Shown: piece by piece, positions 1 to 5,914 of the stretch
How positions within the stretch are numbered: position 1 is the stretch's first letter
Layout of the letters: each line of letters starts with the position of its first letter
DNA from: Deltaproteobacteria bacterium
GTDB lineage: Bacteria > Desulfobacterota_C > Deferrisomatia > Deferrisomatales > JACRMM01
Assembly (NCBI GenBank): GCA_016218905.1
Contig: JACRCS010001068.1
Coordinates: forward strand, 1-12,336
DNA length: 12,336 nt
Reading direction: 5' to 3'
Program-made: the position numbers and the translations under genes
The notes under the pieces: model-generated
Told to the model about the DNA's origin: nothing
Database searches by the model: none
The model's input: only the letters and a program-made list of their open reading frames with translations

Positions 1-63
1 AGTCGCCTCCCCCAGGCCCGAGGCGCCCCCGGTCACCACCGCGACACAGTCGGACATCTTCAT
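1..63 (-). CDS. Short-chain dehydrogenase/reductase, N-terminal 21 codons only
   Basis: The window ends inside this gene, so only residues 1-21 are visible. They read MKMSDCVAVVTGGASGLGEA followed by T. This is the first beta strand and the glycine-rich TGxxxGxG nucleotide-binding turn of a classical SDR. The GGASGLG form is common in the 3-hydroxyacyl-CoA dehydrogenase type 2 (HSD10-like) branch, so an NAD-dependent hydroxyacyl-CoA dehydrogenase is the likely role, but 21 residues cannot fix the substrate. The start ATG overlaps the stop of the preceding activase gene as ATGA, and a GAGGAGG stretch lies 8 nt upstream of it. Translation is therefore probably coupled and the gene belongs to the reductase operon. 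A second ATG at codon 3 is a less likely start. Confidence 0.72.
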   Translation of the reverse strand, partial: MKMSDCVAVVTGGASGLGEAT

Positions 64-956
64 CGGGTCATCCTCCTCGTCCTCGCCGGCTCGGTCCGGC
101 GTCGTCCGAAAACCACGGCGCCCGGGGCGGGCCGCCTGCGGAAGGGCGCGACCCCGGCCGGGCGGACCGGCGGGAGGGACGCGTCGGCGCCGCGCTGCGC
201 CTGGACCGCGGCGCCGATGGCGCCGACCACCTGGGGAGCCCCGGGGACGTGGACGGCGCGACCCAGCTGCCTCTCCAGCTGCCGCAGGAGCCCCACGTCC
301 AGGGCCCCGCCCCCGCACACCGCGCAGTCCCCCTGGATACCCCGGGAGCCGAGGAGGCCCGCCACCTTCTCGGCGAGGGCGCGGTGCACGCCCGCCAGGA
401 TGTCTTCCTTCGCCTCACCCTCGCTCACCCGGGTGATGGCCTCGGACTCCCCGAAGACGGCGCACCCGGTGGTGAAGGTCACGGGCCGCTCGGAGTGCAC
501 CGAGAGCGGCCCAACCTCCTCGAGCCTCACCCGCAGCACGTTGGCGACGACCTGAAGGAAGCGGCCGCTCCCCGTCGCGCACTTTTCGTTGGTGGCGAAG
601 TGGGCCACGCGCCCCTTCTCGTCGAGCCAGACGACGCGTGTGGACTGGGCGCCGAGGTCAATGACCGTCCGCACCGACGGGGCCACGGCCGAGATCCCCC
701 GGGCCGTGCAGAGGACGTCCCCCACGAACGCCCCCAGCCGCTCCAGGGCGCGGCCGCCCACCCCGGTGACCACCGTCCCGCCCACGGACCGGGCCGGAAT
801 CCCGTGCTCCGAGAGGAGCCGGGAGATGGCTTCGCCCGCGCTTCGGGCGTAGTCGGTGCCCGAGGGGAAGGCGAGGGCGCCGAGCACCTCACCCCTCCCC
901 ACCAAGGCCACCTTGCAAGAGAAGGATCCCAGATCGACGCCGACGTAACAGCCCAT
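60..956 (-). CDS. Divergent BadF/BadG/HgdC-family ATPase activase (second activase subunit)
   Basis: 298 aa, ASKHA-fold ATPase of the CoA-dehydratase activator / benzoyl-CoA reductase activase family. Such proteins form dimers bridging one [4Fe-4S] cluster and use ATP to drive an electron into the catalytic subunits. The cluster cysteines are present: C126 in NEKCATGSGRFL and C165 in TTGCAVFGESE, 39 residues apart as in HgdC. The N-terminal phosphate loop is DLGSFSCK (residues 8-15). Other sites differ from the family: IDLGAQST (99-106) where DIGGQD is usual, VTGVGG instead of ATGYGR, LCTARG instead of the usual CHA-G helix, and CGGGALD at the adenosine site. The family domain ends near residue 255; residues 257-298 are a Pro/Arg-rich tail. 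GGAGG lies 4 nt before the ATG. It follows a canonical activase after a 125-bp gap and overlaps the SDR start by 4 nt. Most likely a BzdP- or BzdQ-like subunit; which one cannot be told here. Confidence 0.88.
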   Translation of the reverse strand: MGCYVGVDLGSFSCKVALVGRGEVLGALAFPSGTDYARSAGEAISRLLSEHGIPARSVGGTVVTGVGGRALERLGAFVGDVLCTARGISAVAPSVRTVIDLGAQSTRVVWLDEKGRVAHFATNEKCATGSGRFLQVVANVLRVRLEEVGPLSVHSERPVTFTTGCAVFGESEAITRVSEGEAKEDILAGVHRALAEKVAGLLGSRGIQGDCAVCGGGALDVGLLRQLERQLGRAVHVPGAPQVVGAIGAAVQAQRGADASLPPVRPAGVAPFRRRPAPGAVVFGRRRTEPARTRRMTR

Positions 957-979
957 GCTTCCTCCGGCGGCTGGAGCGC

Positions 980-1054
980 TGGGATGCCCGGAGGCTGGGA
1001 GGCTGGGAGGCTGCAGCTTCCCATCTTCCTAGTCTCCAGCCTCCAGGCGTCCTA
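980..1054 (-). repeat. Long imperfect inverted repeat between the two activase genes
   Basis: The arm at 982-998 (GGATGCC, C, GGAGGCTGG) pairs with 1036-1052 (CCAGCCTCC, A, GGCGTCC). That is 17 positions with one mismatch and one G-T wobble, extendable by two positions (one of them a wobble) to 980 and 1054. The loop is 37 nt. As operon mRNA from the minus strand it would form a strong stem between the two activase cistrons. There is no U-run after it, so it does not look like an intrinsic terminator. An mRNA-stability or differential-expression element is inferred. Confidence 0.6.
990..1013. repeat. Three tandem copies of 8-mer GGAGGCTG
   Basis: GGAGGCTG occurs three times head to tail at 990-997, 998-1005 and 1006-1013. 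The first two copies, each followed by G, can both pair with CCAGCCTCC at 1036-1044, so the stem described at 980-1054 has two alternative registers. Further right in the same gap CCTCCAGGCGTCC is followed by the near copy CCTCCTGGCGTCC. The gap at 957-1081 has no coding content. Confidence 0.75.
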
Positions 1055-1081
1055 CCCTCCTGGCGTCCCGGCCCTTCCCGC

Positions 1082-1924
1082 TCACGCGTAGAACTTCGCC
1101 TCGCCGAGCTTCCGGCCGTCCCGCGCCGCCGCGCCGCCCCGGGCTGCGGCCCCGCCGTGGAGCTGGCGGGCCAGGAGGGCGGCGCCGAGGGCGCCGGTGA
1201 GGAAGCTGTCCTCGGGCACGAAGACCGGCCGGCCCAGGTGCCGCTCCACCGCCTGGACGTAGCCGAGGTTCTTGGCGACGCCGCCGGTCAGCACCACTTC
1301 GCCCTCGAGGCCCCGAGAGCGGGCCATCCGGGCCGTGCGGCCGGCCATGGCGTCGTGGACGCCCGCGATCACGTCCGCCACGGGCCTGCCGCAGGAGAGG
1401 TGACGGACGACCTCCTGCTGCGCGAAGATCGTGCAGATGCTGGCGACGGTGACGGGCTCCTCCGCCCGGAGCGAAAGCGGGCCGAGGTCTCCGAGGCGGA
1501 CGCCCAGGGTGTCGGCCAGGACCTCCAGGAACCGGCCGGTGCCCGCGGCGCACTTGTCGTTCATCACGAAGTGGACGAGCCTGCCCCCTTGGATGCGAAG
1601 CGCCTTGGAGTCCTGGCCACCAACGTCGATGGCGGTGCCCACGGAAGGGAAGCAGTGGGTCACGCCGGCCGCGTGGCAGGTGAGCTCCGTCAGGTGCTTG
1701 TCGGCGAAGGGGACGTTCACGCGGCCGTAGCCGGTCGCCACGAGGAAGGCGATCTCGTCGAGGCCGATCCCCGCCTCCCGGAGGAGCTCGTCCATGACCC
1801 GGTCGGCCAGCTTGCGGTGCTCCGGCCCGGTCTCCCGGACGATCCTCCCGGCGAGCTCCGATCCGGAGTCGATCACGACCGCCTTGGTCCAGGTGGAGCC
1901 GATGTCGATCCCGGCGAAGTACAT
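1082..1924 (-). CDS. Canonical BcrD/BzdQ/HgdC-type ATP-dependent activase
   Basis: 280 aa with every hallmark of the CoA-enzyme activase family: phosphate-1 loop DIGSTWTK (7-14), ATGYGR (63-68), the LTCHAAG helix (81-87), phosphate-2 loop DVGGQDSK (100-107), first cluster cysteine C125 in NDKCAAGTGRFL, second C164 in ASICTIFAQQE (39 residues later), adenosine motif TGGVAKNLG (213-221) and C-terminal GALGAAL. It should hydrolyse ATP while passing single low-potential electrons from ferredoxin to the catalytic subunits encoded just upstream. The family domain ends near residue 252; about 28 residues of Ala/Gly/Arg-rich tail follow. A strong GAGGAAGGAG sits 6 nt before the ATG, and only 18 nt separate it from the preceding stop, so it is co-transcribed. 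By motifs alone it could serve a 2-hydroxyacyl-CoA dehydratase; the second activase next door favours an aryl-CoA reductase. Confidence 0.93.
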   Translation of the reverse strand: MYFAGIDIGSTWTKAVVIDSGSELAGRIVRETGPEHRKLADRVMDELLREAGIGLDEIAFLVATGYGRVNVPFADKHLTELTCHAAGVTHCFPSVGTAIDVGGQDSKALRIQGGRLVHFVMNDKCAAGTGRFLEVLADTLGVRLGDLGPLSLRAEEPVTVASICTIFAQQEVVRHLSCGRPVADVIAGVHDAMAGRTARMARSRGLEGEVVLTGGVAKNLGYVQAVERHLGRPVFVPEDSFLTGALGAALLARQLHGGAAARGGAAARDGRKLGEAKFYA

Positions 1925-1942
1925 GCGAAGCTCCTTCCTCGG

Positions 1943-3106
1943 TCAGCCGAGCGTCTCCACGAACGCCTCCACCCGCGTCCGGAGCGGCGCCAGGGCGCCT
2001 TCCGAGTAGTTGTGCTCCACGTAAACGGCGGGGACTCCGAGATGCCGGAGGTAGTCCATCACGTCCACCAGCTCGTAGCCGTGGGGGTCGCAGTAGCGCA
2101 CCGACTGGAGGAGCACGCCGTCGACCCTCCACTCCTCGATGTAGCGGCGCAGGTGCCGGTAGCGGGCGTCCAGGTCCGTAAGGTTGTCCTTCTTCCTCTC
2201 GCCCTGGCCGTGGTCCAGGAAGGTCCGCGCCGTGGGCACGCCGGCGAGGTACCTCACCGCAAGCGCCTGCATGGGGTCGCCGTCGGGGTTCACGTCGCGC
2301 TGGAAGGGGCGCGTGCCCTCGTCGAGGTCATCGATCACGACGTCCGCGCCGCAGGCCTCGATGAGGTCGAGGTAGGCCCAGTCGTCGACCACGCTCCCCC
2401 AGACCAGCAGGCGCGGCCTCCGGCCGCCGCTCCCGGCAGGCCTTGCCCTCACTTCCAAGATGCTCTCCCGCAGGAGCGCGTTGCCCTCCACCGCGGGCAG
2501 GCTCCGGACGGCGAGGATGAGGTCGAGGGTCTCCCGGCCCGAGAGGGCGGGAGGATCGGTCTTCTTCAGGTCGTAGAGCTCCCGGACGAGCGCCCGCTGC
2601 TCGTTATAGGCGTCGATGGCCGCGTAGAGCTCGTCCTCGGCGGCGGCCCGTCCGGCGAAGCGCTCGAGCTCCCTCCGAAAGTCCCGGAGCTGACCGGCGA
2701 AGTACTCGACCGCGTAGCCGTGAACCGTGGCCGGCACGTCGACGAAGTGGGCAAAGCGGAAAGGGACGAGGGAGGAGATGACCCTCACGGTCTTCTCCTG
2801 GGCGTCGCAGGGGTGGGCCTGGGCGAAGCCGTCCAGGAACCCGAAGCGCCCTTTGAGGGAGAGGTCCAGGACGCTTCGCATGTAGGGGCAGAAGGCCGCG
2901 GGGAGCCCCCGATCGGCCTGGGTGACCGGTTCCCGGATGTCGCCGGAGAGCCGAAAAGGAACCATCCCGAGCGCCTCGACGAGCTCCAGCGGCACGTGCA
3001 GCGAGAGATAGCCGACGATCTTCCTGCCCGCTGCCTTCAGCGCGAGGGCGCGGCTCGTCCTCGCCCGGGCGATCTCTCCGGCTCTCGCAAGACCGGTCGT
3101 GTTCAT
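1943..3106 (-). CDS. 2-hydroxyacyl-CoA dehydratase/benzoyl-CoA reductase family subunit, BcrC/BzdN-like
   Basis: 387 aa catalytic-side subunit of the HgdB/BcrC family, which binds a [4Fe-4S] cluster and takes part in electron transfer to the acyl-CoA thioester. Three cysteines sit where the family places ligands: C73 (AAFCPYMRS), C100 (AHPCDAQEK) and C339 (VRYCDPHGYE). The C-terminal block VPAVYVEHNYS with LRTRVEAFVE is typical of the family. No membrane segment or signal peptide is seen; it should be cytoplasmic. The start chosen is the ATG at 3106, preceded by GGAAAGGGG at 9 nt. An in-frame GTG at 3136 would add 10 residues but lies inside the 9-bp repeats. Its length is close to the roughly 380 aa of Azoarcus BzdN. 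It lies between the larger subunit and the canonical activase. A dehydratase subunit is the alternative reading. Confidence 0.88.
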   Translation of the reverse strand: MNTTGLARAGEIARARTSRALALKAAGRKIVGYLSLHVPLELVEALGMVPFRLSGDIREPVTQADRGLPAAFCPYMRSVLDLSLKGRFGFLDGFAQAHPCDAQEKTVRVISSLVPFRFAHFVDVPATVHGYAVEYFAGQLRDFRRELERFAGRAAAEDELYAAIDAYNEQRALVRELYDLKKTDPPALSGRETLDLILAVRSLPAVEGNALLRESILEVRARPAGSGGRRPRLLVWGSVVDDWAYLDLIEACGADVVIDDLDEGTRPFQRDVNPDGDPMQALAVRYLAGVPTARTFLDHGQGERKKDNLTDLDARYRHLRRYIEEWRVDGVLLQSVRYCDPHGYELVDVMDYLRHLGVPAVYVEHNYSEGALAPLRTRVEAFVETLG

Positions 3107-3115
3107 CGAGGCAAA

Positions 3116-3124
3116 CCCCTTTCC
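3116..3124 (-). promoter_or_regulatory. Ribosome binding site that fixes the BzdN-like start
   Basis: GGAAAGGGG on the minus strand ends 9 nt before the ATG at 3106-3104. It favours this ATG over the upstream GTG at 3136. Confidence 0.6.
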
Positions 3125-3135
3125 GCCGGATCGCA

Positions 3136-3171
3136 CCGGTCCGAGAGGTCAGACGTGTCCGGCAGGTCCGA
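3136..3171 (-). repeat. Four tandem imperfect 9-mers
   Basis: Read on the minus strand, the gap between the two large subunit genes holds TCGGACCTG, CCGGACACG, TCTGACCTC and TCGGACCGG in direct succession (36 bp). GGAC or TGAC recurs at the same place in every unit. The array fills about half of the 70-bp gap and lies just upstream of the ribosome binding site of the next gene. Its function is unknown; a short replication-slippage array is the simplest reading. Confidence 0.55.
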
Positions 3172-3176
3172 CCAGC

Positions 3177-4520
3177 TCACCACGCCAGCCCCGCCTCCGC
3201 CCGCTTCTCCCGGTGGTGTTCCATGCTCTCCTCGAAGGCCTCGGCCCGGCGCAGGGCTTCGTCCGGGTCGAAGAGAGTGAAGTCGACGATGTCGCCCTCC
3301 ACCCAGAGGCTCGGCACGCTCACCTGGGTCTCCAGGCACTCCCGGACGAAGCCCAGGTGGGTGGAGGCGCTGCGGCAGGTGACGAGGGGGTGCATGAACA
3401 TGCCGTCGATCCGGTACTCGCTGGCCCAGTGGACGTAGGGGTAGCCCATGTAGCCGAAGTCGTTCCGGGCCTCCGCCGCGGGGCGGTAGAAGCCGGTGTT
3501 GAACTGGAGGGCCTGGCGGGCGATCTTCTCCCCCGGGTCGGAGACGCCGGAGAGGTCCAGGGGGATCGGCGGGTGATAGACCCAGCTTTCGACCACGAAG
3601 TTCCAGCCGCGCCCGGCGAGGATCTCGAAGAAGCCGAGGCTGTGCCAGGGCGGCAGCTCCCCGAAGGCGAGCCGGTACTTCTCCCGGGGAATCGCGCCTT
3701 CCCCGGCCGCGATGAGGGCCGCGAGCTCGTCGCGTAGCGCGGTGTACTCGGCGACGGCGCTCTTGGTGTCGCCGAGCAGGTAGAGGGACGCCGGCATGCA
3801 CGACCAGAAGTGGCGCGAGTGCATGGGGCAGGGCCGGGCCTTCCGGAGCTCGTTTACTTCGTACCAGACCCGGTTCATCTCGAGCATGTCGTCCACGACC
3901 TGCGCCAGCCGGTCCCAATCGAGCCTCTGCCGGAGGAGCCGCTCCGCGAAGCGGATGAACTCCCGTACGTTCTCCGAGACGAGCTTGACGCAGCTCTCGT
4001 AGATGCCTTCATGGAAGAGTTCCTTCACGCCCGGGATCGGCATCTCGAGGGTGTACACCGGCGCGTCGAGGTAGCGCCCGAGGCCCTGGAACCACTTGTA
4101 GCGGGCATCGCAGATGACGTTGGAAGCCAGGAGGAGGACCGGCGGGGGCATGCCGCCCATGGGAGCCTCCGGCGGGATCCGGCCGCCGAGCTCTCGGATC
4201 ATCCGGTGGGTGTACCCGTAGTTGTTCCGGGAGTAGCCGCACAAGTGCGTCGGGAAGCCAGCTGCGTCCGAGCGCTCCAGGTACGTGGGTGCGACGCCCG
4301 TGGCGGCGCAGACCGCACCGTAGTTCTCGGGGTAGACGACCTCCACGTCCATCGCCTTGAGGACGGGCGCGCCCTGCCACCAGTTCGCCATGCTCCAGAC
4401 CGTGGGCCGGCCCTCGGCCATGGCCTCGACGCTCTTCCGGTACGAGGCGTCCACGCGCGCCCGAAGGGGGTACATCGCGTCGAGACTGCGGATCGCCTTC
4501 GGCGTCTTCTCGGGCCCCAT
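3177..4520 (-). CDS. 2-hydroxyacyl-CoA dehydratase/benzoyl-CoA reductase family large subunit, BcrB/BzdO-like
   Basis: 447 aa, first gene of the reductase run and probable partner of the 387-aa subunit in the catalytic heterodimer. The family pattern near the N-terminus is visible: a substrate-side YPENYG block (63-68), C94 in THLCGYSRN, C137 in SNVICDARYKW and, near the C-terminus, C382 in HPLVTCRSAS followed by VPSLWVEGDIVD. These three cysteines are the probable [4Fe-4S] ligands; C71, C177, C231, C241 and C395 are extra. No signal peptide or membrane segment, so cytoplasmic. Length matches Azoarcus BzdO (about 450 aa). The ATG has GGGAG 5 nt upstream. A 107-bp gap with a candidate promoter separates it from the regulator gene. 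That this is an aryl-CoA reductase and not a dehydratase is inferred from the gene set, not from a decisive residue. Confidence 0.88.
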   Translation of the reverse strand: MGPEKTPKAIRSLDAMYPLRARVDASYRKSVEAMAEGRPTVWSMANWWQGAPVLKAMDVEVVYPENYGAVCAATGVAPTYLERSDAAGFPTHLCGYSRNNYGYTHRMIRELGGRIPPEAPMGGMPPPVLLLASNVICDARYKWFQGLGRYLDAPVYTLEMPIPGVKELFHEGIYESCVKLVSENVREFIRFAERLLRQRLDWDRLAQVVDDMLEMNRVWYEVNELRKARPCPMHSRHFWSCMPASLYLLGDTKSAVAEYTALRDELAALIAAGEGAIPREKYRLAFGELPPWHSLGFFEILAGRGWNFVVESWVYHPPIPLDLSGVSDPGEKIARQALQFNTGFYRPAAEARNDFGYMGYPYVHWASEYRIDGMFMHPLVTCRSASTHLGFVRECLETQVSVPSLWVEGDIVDFTLFDPDEALRRAEAFEESMEHHREKRAEAGLAW

Positions 4521-4561
4521 GAGCGCTCCCGTCTGGTTGGGGGCCGCTCCTCTCGAAGGGC

Positions 4562-4572
4562 CCGGTAACCGG
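4562..4572. promoter_or_regulatory. Palindrome upstream of the reductase operon, possible operator
   Basis: CCGGT-A-ACCGG is a perfect 5-1-5 inverted repeat, flanked by GAAG on the left (after three unpaired bases) and CTTC on the right. It lies about where transcription would begin from the candidate promoter at 4578-4606. Binding by the neighbouring LuxR-type regulator is possible but unproven. Confidence 0.3.
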
Positions 4573-4577
4573 CTTCA

Positions 4578-4606
4578 AGCCTACCGAGCAGCGCCCCCCG
4601 GCTCAA
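4578..4606 (-). promoter_or_regulatory. Candidate sigma70-type promoter for the reductase operon
   Basis: On the minus strand TTGAGC (4606-4601) is followed after 17 bp by TAGGCT (4583-4578). The spacing is right but each box matches the consensus only partly (4 and 3 of 6). It sits in the 107-bp gap between the regulator stop and the first reductase gene. Read-through from the regulator gene is the alternative. Confidence 0.3.
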
Positions 4607-4627
4607 CGCAGGGAAACTACTGGGCGA

Positions 4628-5503
4628 CTACTGAGGCGGAGTCCGTAGTGGGTGGAGGAGTAAAGGCGTCCCTTCGCCGCCGCCGCCCCGCTTGAGATGG
4701 GCCTGGAGGGGCTCCTGCGTCCGCCTCAGCCCCAGCTTCTGCCGGATGGTGTACCGATGGGACTCCACCGTCCTGATAGAGACGTTGAGGAGCGAGGCGA
4801 TCTCCTTGGTGGACTTGCCGATCCTCACCAGGCTCGCCACGCGCGCCTCGGCGGCGCTCAGGACGCCCGAGCGCTCGCCGTCTTCCTCGCCGCCCAGGAG
4901 TCTCGCCAGGTGAGCCTCGACGACGCTCAGGAGCGTGGTCTGGTGGCCGGTGAGCGGTGTCGACTTGAGCTGCTGGAGGTAGGGCTCCACGAGCTCACGG
5001 AAGCCTTCGGCGAGGGAGCGCCGCAGGTCGGCCCTGTCCTGTTCGCGCTTCGCGAGGAGGACCCTCAGGGCCCGGATGAGGTCCTCGTGGCTCCGGTTCA
5101 TCTGCCGGAGCGCGTCCTCGGCCTGCCGGCGCTCGGTGTCGTCCCGGACCACGCCCTCAATGGCGAGTGGCCGGCCCTCCGGGTCGCGGATCACCGTCCA
5201 GCGGTCGTGCATCCAGCGGACCGAGCCGTCCGGGCAGCGGATCCGGTACTCCACCTCGCTGCCGTCCCGCCCTATCGCGAGGGAATCCCTGGAGGTCTGC
5301 CTCACCCGGTCCCGGTCCTCCGGCAGGATCAGCCCGAGGACGTCCTGCCGCGTCGGGGCCCTCGGGCCGTCCCGCCCCCCGAAGGTGAGGAGCCCCACCT
5401 GGTTCCAGAAGCGGTACTCCCGGGCCGCCACGTCGAAGCGGTAGACGACGTCGCGGGAGCGCTGGGCGAAGCGCTCGAAGTCCTCGGAGAGGTCTCTCGG
5501 CAT
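4628..5503 (-). CDS. PAS-domain LuxR-family transcriptional regulator
   Basis: 291 aa one-component regulator. Residues about 10-122 form a PAS fold with a PAC end (VEYRIRCPDGSVRWMHDRW, then EGVVRDDTERRQAE). Residues 123-205 are helical and highly charged, of the type LRVLLAKREQDRADLRR and VEPYLQQLK, a linker I recall from many PAS-LuxR regulators of Desulfobacterota-type bacteria. Residues 215-262 are a LuxR/GerE helix-turn-helix (LSAAEARVASLVRIGKSTKE then IASLLNVSIRTVESHR and KLGLRR). There is no receiver domain, kinase or membrane segment, so it probably senses a cytoplasmic ligand or redox state. A 20-residue Gly/Pro-rich tail follows the DNA-binding domain. The start is the ATG at 5503, with GAGGG 5 nt upstream; the in-frame ATG at 5623 would make a 12-bp hairpin coding and add an unrelated N-terminus. 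It lies directly upstream of the reductase genes and probably controls them. Confidence 0.87.
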   Translation of the reverse strand: MPRDLSEDFERFAQRSRDVVYRFDVAAREYRFWNQVGLLTFGGRDGPRAPTRQDVLGLILPEDRDRVRQTSRDSLAIGRDGSEVEYRIRCPDGSVRWMHDRWTVIRDPEGRPLAIEGVVRDDTERRQAEDALRQMNRSHEDLIRALRVLLAKREQDRADLRRSLAEGFRELVEPYLQQLKSTPLTGHQTTLLSVVEAHLARLLGGEEDGERSGVLSAAEARVASLVRIGKSTKEIASLLNVSIRTVESHRYTIRQKLGLRRTQEPLQAHLKRGGGGEGTPLLLHPLRTPPQ

Positions 5504-5508
5504 CACAT

Positions 5509-5513
5509 CCCTC
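5509..5513 (-). promoter_or_regulatory. Ribosome binding site that fixes the regulator start
   Basis: GAGGG on the minus strand ends 5 nt before the ATG at 5503-5501. It supports the 291-aa form of the regulator over the 331-aa form. Confidence 0.55.
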
Positions 5514-5588
5514 GGTGCAAGAGGATCGGCACAGGGGAGGTAGCAAACGCCGTACCGAAGACTCGGTTGCGGGATGCCATGGGTCCAA

Positions 5589-5621
5589 GGCCGAACGGCG
5601 GCGAAAGAGCGCCGTTCGGCC
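5589..5621. repeat. Perfect 12-bp inverted repeat with 9-nt loop upstream of the regulator
   Basis: GGCCGAACGGCG (5589-5600) and CGCCGTTCGGCC (5610-5621) are exact reverse complements around the loop GCGAAAGAG. Neither strand has a T-run after the stem, so it is not a standard intrinsic terminator. It lies 86 bp upstream of the regulator start and could be an operator or a 5'-leader hairpin. Confidence 0.8.
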
Positions 5622-5863
5622 ATCCCAGGGGCTGAATAGCAGGCGAGGACCTTCCAAACGGGACCTTAGGCACGACCGCGGGGGTGCTGCCTCACAATGC
5701 GCTTGTCCCCGGATGAGACACGCAGCTTCTGACCATAGCGGTCTGCGACGCTATCGTGACGAAGTACACAAAAGCCGGTCGTCCGCGCGATCCTCCTGCC
5801 GGTGCCCGCGTCCCCCAGGACGAGCATTGGCTTCTTCGCCGGCACGTCGCCCGTGGCGACACC

Positions 5864-5881
5864 CTTGAGCCATGACTCAAG
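5864..5881. promoter_or_regulatory. Inverted repeat overlapping the exporter -35 region
   Basis: CTTGAG (5864-5869) and CTCAAG (5876-5881) are exact inverted half-sites separated by 6 bp. They overlap the candidate -35 box and spacer, as a repressor site would. Confidence 0.35.
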
Positions 5882-5892
5882 TATGATATCTT
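5865..5892 (+). promoter_or_regulatory. Candidate promoter of the exporter operon
   Basis: TTGAGC (5865-5870), a 16-bp spacer and TATCTT (5887-5892), each matching the sigma70 consensus at 4 of 6 positions. Transcription would start near 5899, about 55 nt before the adaptor gene. Confidence 0.35.
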
Positions 5893-5897
5893 GCCCG

Positions 5898-5914
5898 CGC
5901 CACAGTGTGTGGCG
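5898..5914. promoter_or_regulatory. Inverted repeat at the predicted exporter transcription start
   Basis: CGCCACA-GTG-TGTGGCG is a perfect 7-bp inverted repeat with a 3-nt centre. It would lie at the start of the exporter transcript, so it is either an operator or a small leader hairpin. Confidence 0.4.

Noticed and set aside
980..1054. Interpretation of the intergenic stem as a transcription terminator
   Set aside because: No T-run follows on either strand, and the downstream activase gene needs the read-through transcript.
249..1091. 280-codon plus-strand frame
   Set aside because: Antisense shadow of the divergent activase that also runs through the repeat-rich gap; low-complexity composition.
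1157..3280. 707-codon open frame on the plus strand
   Set aside because: It runs antisense through the canonical activase and the BzdN-like gene, whose motifs are unmistakable. Its product is His/Gly/Arg-rich with no recognisable motif; long antisense frames are expected at this GC content.
5504..5623. N-terminal extension of the PAS-LuxR regulator to the ATG at 5623
   Set aside because: The extra 40 residues have no PAS-like content, would include half of the 12-bp hairpin as coding sequence, and the internal ATG at 5503 has its own ribosome binding site.
5515..5868. 117-codon plus-strand frame in the divergent gap
   Set aside because: Arg/Ser/Pro-rich, no motif, crosses the perfect hairpin; a chance frame.
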